Below, piece after piece: positions 22,100 through 24,773 of a stretch of 24,773 nt of DNA. Below the pieces are notes generated by a model. The model made no database searches. It worked only from the letters and a program-made list of their open reading frames with translations, and was not told the origin of the DNA. Each line of letters starts with the position of its first letter. The first letter of the stretch is position 1. The DNA comes from Gammaproteobacteria bacterium (lineage in GTDB: Bacteria > Pseudomonadota > Gammaproteobacteria > UBA9214). The DNA is taken from positions 1 through 24,773 of the forward strand of contig DAOVVG010000009.1 in assembly GCA_030632175.1 (NCBI GenBank). The letters are read 5' to 3'. The translations under genes and the position numbers were made by a program.

Positions 22100-23714
22100 G
22101 GAGATTGTCTGTCTCGGAGAGACAAATTTCCTCGAATTGCCGGTCAATAATTTCCTGATAGTCTGCTGTCAGCTGTTCTACCTGGTAAGTATTGACGGGT
22201 TTGCTGATGCCTCTAAGCCGTATCGACTGATACTCTCCGGCCAGTACGCGGTTCTTGACGTCATCACGCATGTACATTTCACGTGAAATAACGATTTGTT
22301 CGCCGTTGGTGATGCCGCAAAGGCGTGAAGCAAGATTGACCGTGTCGCCAACAACGGTATATTCCATGCGATCACATGATCCCATGTTACCTGCCAGCAT
22401 GGTGCCGGTATTGATACCAATGCGTAATTTGACAGGACTCAGTCCCTGTTCTTCGCGTTTCAGATTTTCACTGGCAACCAGTTTCTGGATAAGCAGTGCG
22501 CAACTGACGGCGTGAAAAGCATGATCCCTATCGGCTTCCGGTGCGCCGAATACCAGCATGACGCCGTCACCCATGTACTTGTCAACAATGCCGTGATTGA
22601 CCGAGCATGCGCAGGTGATCAGGGTGAAATAACGGTTCAGCATGCGCACCAGATCTTCCGGACTGGTCTGTTCCGAGAGCTGTGTAAAACCGGCAATGTC
22701 TGCAAACAGGACGCTGCCCTCGATTCGTTTTCCGCTGAGACTGACATCATCCAGATTAGACAGGATCTGCCTGGCAACGCCTGGCGACACATAACGTGAC
22801 AAGGCATTTTTGACCAGTGATTTCTCCAGCATGCCTTCGGCCATTTCATTGAAGGCTTGCATTAGTACTCCCAGTTCATCTGTGCGGCGTTCCTTGAATC
22901 TGAATGTGTATTCCCCGTTGCCAATGGCACGACTGGCTTCGACCAGCTTGTCTATCGGCTGTGTGATGCGCCGGCCAAGGATAAAGGCCATGCCGATACT
23001 GAGGGCAATGATCAGCAGTGTGGCGCCGGATATTGCCTGTACCGCCTGGCGGGTCGAATGTTCCAGGCCTGACTCGCTGAAGGAAACCATTGCATACCCG
23101 GCGATAACATTCTGGTATGTGACTGGCTCGATGAATGACATCACAGTCTGTCTGCGCAGCCCTGTTAACGGTTGCCATTTCCAGGTGGTGGAAGTGCCGG
23201 ACTCGCTGATGGTCTCGCTAATAAACTTGTGTGTCAGCGGGTTGTTTTCTTTATGCAGTACGCCAGCCTTGCTGATGATGTTGCCATCCAGTGAAATGAT
23301 GGCTGTACCCAACACGCTGCCGTTGTTCGAGAAACTGCTGGTGGTTGCATCCAGCGCAAGTTTATCACCGGCAAGCAGTGGCTCCCTTGTTGACTGTGCC
23401 ATCAGCTGTACCAGGGTTTGTCCCTGTTCGCTGAGCTGGCTACGGAGCTGTCCAGCTTGTTGCTGCACGATAATGCTGCCAAGCAACAACATGCAGCTGA
23501 CAACCAGTAATGTAATAAAGAAGGACAACTTGTATGCCAGCGGGGTGCCTTGGGCTTTTTCAGAAATTTTCTCCCAAATCCTTGTTACACGTGTGAGCAG
23601 TCTTGTTCCGATGGTCGCGTTTGTAATAACAACCATCGATCGTTCTTGCTGGATGATGCCTGGGGATTTTCCGGATATAGTTGTATCCCGGTTGTCAGGT
23701 GCAGGCTGGTTCAC
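22089..23714 (-). CDS. Membrane-bound class III adenylate/guanylate cyclase with HAMP domain
   Basis: A 541-residue sensor cyclase. TM1 is at about 62-84, a periplasmic sensor region at about 85-225, TM2 at about 227-247, HAMP at about 248-300, and the catalytic domain at about 330-500. Catalytic residues are complete: metal aspartates D339 (LFADIAGFT) and D383 (DKYMGDGV), base-selecting K379 and D457 (VVGDTVNLASRL), and R464. The Lys/Asp pair predicts cAMP rather than cGMP. The periplasmic signal is unknown; the downstream lipoprotein, which overlaps by 11 nt, could be a partner. The start is GTG at 23714; ATG at 23636 is an alternative that keeps all domains. It is divergent from the DUF1015 gene with a 92-nt gap. 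Confidence 0.92.
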   Translation of the reverse strand: MNQPAPDNRDTTISGKSPGIIQQERSMVVITNATIGTRLLTRVTRIWEKISEKAQGTPLAYKLSFFITLLVVSCMLLLGSIIVQQQAGQLRSQLSEQGQTLVQLMAQSTREPLLAGDKLALDATTSSFSNNGSVLGTAIISLDGNIISKAGVLHKENNPLTHKFISETISESGTSTTWKWQPLTGLRRQTVMSFIEPVTYQNVIAGYAMVSFSESGLEHSTRQAVQAISGATLLIIALSIGMAFILGRRITQPIDKLVEASRAIGNGEYTFRFKERRTDELGVLMQAFNEMAEGMLEKSLVKNALSRYVSPGVARQILSNLDDVSLSGKRIEGSVLFADIAGFTQLSEQTSPEDLVRMLNRYFTLITCACSVNHGIVDKYMGDGVMLVFGAPEADRDHAFHAVSCALLIQKLVASENLKREEQGLSPVKLRIGINTGTMLAGNMGSCDRMEYTVVGDTVNLASRLCGITNGEQIVISREMYMRDDVKNRVLAGEYQSIRLRGISKPVNTYQVEQLTADYQEIIDRQFEEICLSETDNLHEA

Positions 23715-23806
23715 AGGGTGTTGCCGCCATTTTCACAGATCGCAGCGTTGCGTCTGACTGTGTACAATAAGCGCCCGATGTTTCTCACGCAGCCTGTGGA
23801 AAGACC

Positions 23807-24773
23807 ATGACGTTGATACGACCCTTTGCCGCCTTGCGCCCCGTTGCAGAGCGGGCCATCGATGTAATCGCCCCGCCGTATGATGTTCTCAGCAGTGCCG
23901 AGGCCCGGGTGCGGGTATCCGGACGTCCCTGGAGTTTTCTGCATATCTCCAAGCCCGAGATTGACCTCCCGGAAACCACTGACCCACATGCGGCCGAGGT
24001 GTATGCCCGGGCAGCCACTAACCTGCAAGAGATGCTGGGGCAGGGCGTACTGGTGCGTGATGATGTCCCCTGTTACTACATCTATCGTATGATTATGGGG
24101 AAGCACAGTCAGACCGGCCTGGTGGCTGCTGCATCTGTCGCTGCCTATGACAGTAACCGGATTCGCAAGCATGAGTTTACCCGCCCGGACAAGGAAGACG
24201 ACCGGGTTCGCCAGATCGAGGCCCTGAACGCGCAAACCGGCCCTGTGTTGCTGGCCTATAAGTCGCAGCAACAGGTCGACGCCATGCTGATGTCGGCCGC
24301 AGAAGGTGTTGCGGATGTTGATCTGGTGGCTGATGGCGGTATTCGCCATTTGCTCTGGGTGGTTCGTGATGATGCCCTGATTGAACAGATAACGACTGCA
24401 TTTGATGCCATGGATGCGCTTTACATTGCTGATGGCCATCATCGCTCTGCGGCGGCATCCAGGGTAGCTGCCAGTCGCCGGGGTGATGCCGGGACGGATG
24501 GCTTTCTGGCGGTTGTGTTTCCGCATCGCCAGATGCAGATTCTTGACTACAACCGGACAGTCAGGGATCTTGCCGGCATGATGCCGGAGACCTTGCTGGC
24601 CCGTATTAGTGAAAGTTTCAGCGTTAGTCCTGCCGCAGCCGCCGTACAACCGGAAGCTCCCGGCACCTTTGGGCTGTATCTTGCCGGGCAATGGTATCGC
24701 CTGGCGATCAGGCCGGATCTGACCCCGGAGGATCCTGTTGGCAGGCTCGATGTCAGTTTGCTCGCTGATAACC
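23807..24773 (+). CDS. DUF1015 family protein (N-terminal part)
   Basis: An open frame from the ATG at 23807 that runs off the window end, giving 322 residues of a protein family usually a little over 400 long. It begins MTLIRPFAALRPV and has the family landmarks VIAPPYDVLS (19-28), FTRPDKEDDR (about 124-133) and YIADGHHRSAAA (about 206-217). The ribosome site GGAAAG at 23799-23803 is good. The family is cytoplasmic and of unknown biochemical function, and often lies beside serine-biosynthesis genes, which are outside the window. A long antisense frame over the same DNA is a shadow. Confidence 0.92.
   Translation, partial: MTLIRPFAALRPVAERAIDVIAPPYDVLSSAEARVRVSGRPWSFLHISKPEIDLPETTDPHAAEVYARAATNLQEMLGQGVLVRDDVPCYYIYRMIMGKHSQTGLVAAASVAAYDSNRIRKHEFTRPDKEDDRVRQIEALNAQTGPVLLAYKSQQQVDAMLMSAAEGVADVDLVADGGIRHLLWVVRDDALIEQITTAFDAMDALYIADGHHRSAAASRVAASRRGDAGTDGFLAVVFPHRQMQILDYNRTVRDLAGMMPETLLARISESFSVSPAAAAVQPEAPGTFGLYLAGQWYRLAIRPDLTPEDPVGRLDVSLLADN

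Noticed and set aside
23711..24691. A 326-codon open frame on the minus strand
   Set aside because: It is antisense to the DUF1015 gene, whose motifs and ribosome site are clear; the minus-strand product shows no recognisable family feature.

Overview
The window reads as a chromosomal housekeeping segment of a mid-to-high-GC gammaproteobacterium. The basis is gene order: glyA-nrdR-ribD-ribE-ribBX-ribH-nusB-thiL-pgpA, xseB-ispA and an adjacent parE-parC pair are arrangements typical of that class, and the proteins (EttA, ParC, NrdR, PgpA, IspA) match their E. coli counterparts closely in motifs and length. I cannot name the genus. No rRNA, tRNA, CRISPR array, prophage or transposase gene was seen.

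Layout. Positions 1-320 (minus) hold the N-terminus of the ABC-F translation factor EttA, cut by the window edge. Positions 321-1124 contain no intact gene, but hold the ettA promoter, a decayed gene for a small secreted protein (438-784, minus), a pair of inverted repeats (810-897) and a single REP-like repeat. A histone-deacetylase-family gene follows (1125-2075). Positions 2203-9552 are a nine-gene plus-strand block: glyA, nrdR, riboflavin genes ribD, ribE, ribBX and ribH, then nusB, thiL and pgpA. Positions 9643-11030 carry a glutamine amidotransferase-like gene and a divergent retropepsin-like periplasmic protease. Positions 11122-13316 (minus) carry xseB-ispA and folE2. Positions 13481-15971 are a rubrerythrin / CCG-domain Fe-S oxidoreductase / DUF3501 module. 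A CNP1-like gene then precedes parE and parC (16132-20946). Positions 20921-23714 (minus) encode a membrane class III adenylate cyclase and an overlapping coiled-coil lipoprotein. Position 23807 to the edge is a DUF1015 gene.

How the genes work together. RibD, RibB, RibH and RibE cover most steps from the GTP cyclohydrolase II product and from ribulose 5-phosphate to riboflavin. The C-terminal half of RibBX lacks the GTP cyclohydrolase II metal and catalytic motifs, so the first committed enzyme must be encoded elsewhere. FolE2 supplies folate precursors and GlyA supplies one-carbon units. ThiL makes thiamine diphosphate, the cofactor of Dxs, which feeds the IspA pathway; dxs itself is absent between ispA and folE2, where E. 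coli gene order would put it just after ispA.

The most noteworthy non-coding content is a family of seven 25-nt GTAG/REP-type palindromes (three inverted pairs and one single) with compensatory stem changes. One of them supplies the pgpA stop codon. Other points are two promoter-proximal operator candidates: an IscR type 1-like palindrome before folE2, and overlapping TTAGAC/GTCTAA repeats before the rubrerythrin gene. I found no convincing wholly new system. The rubrerythrin-CCG-DUF3501 module and the cyclase-lipoprotein pair are the least understood gene sets.
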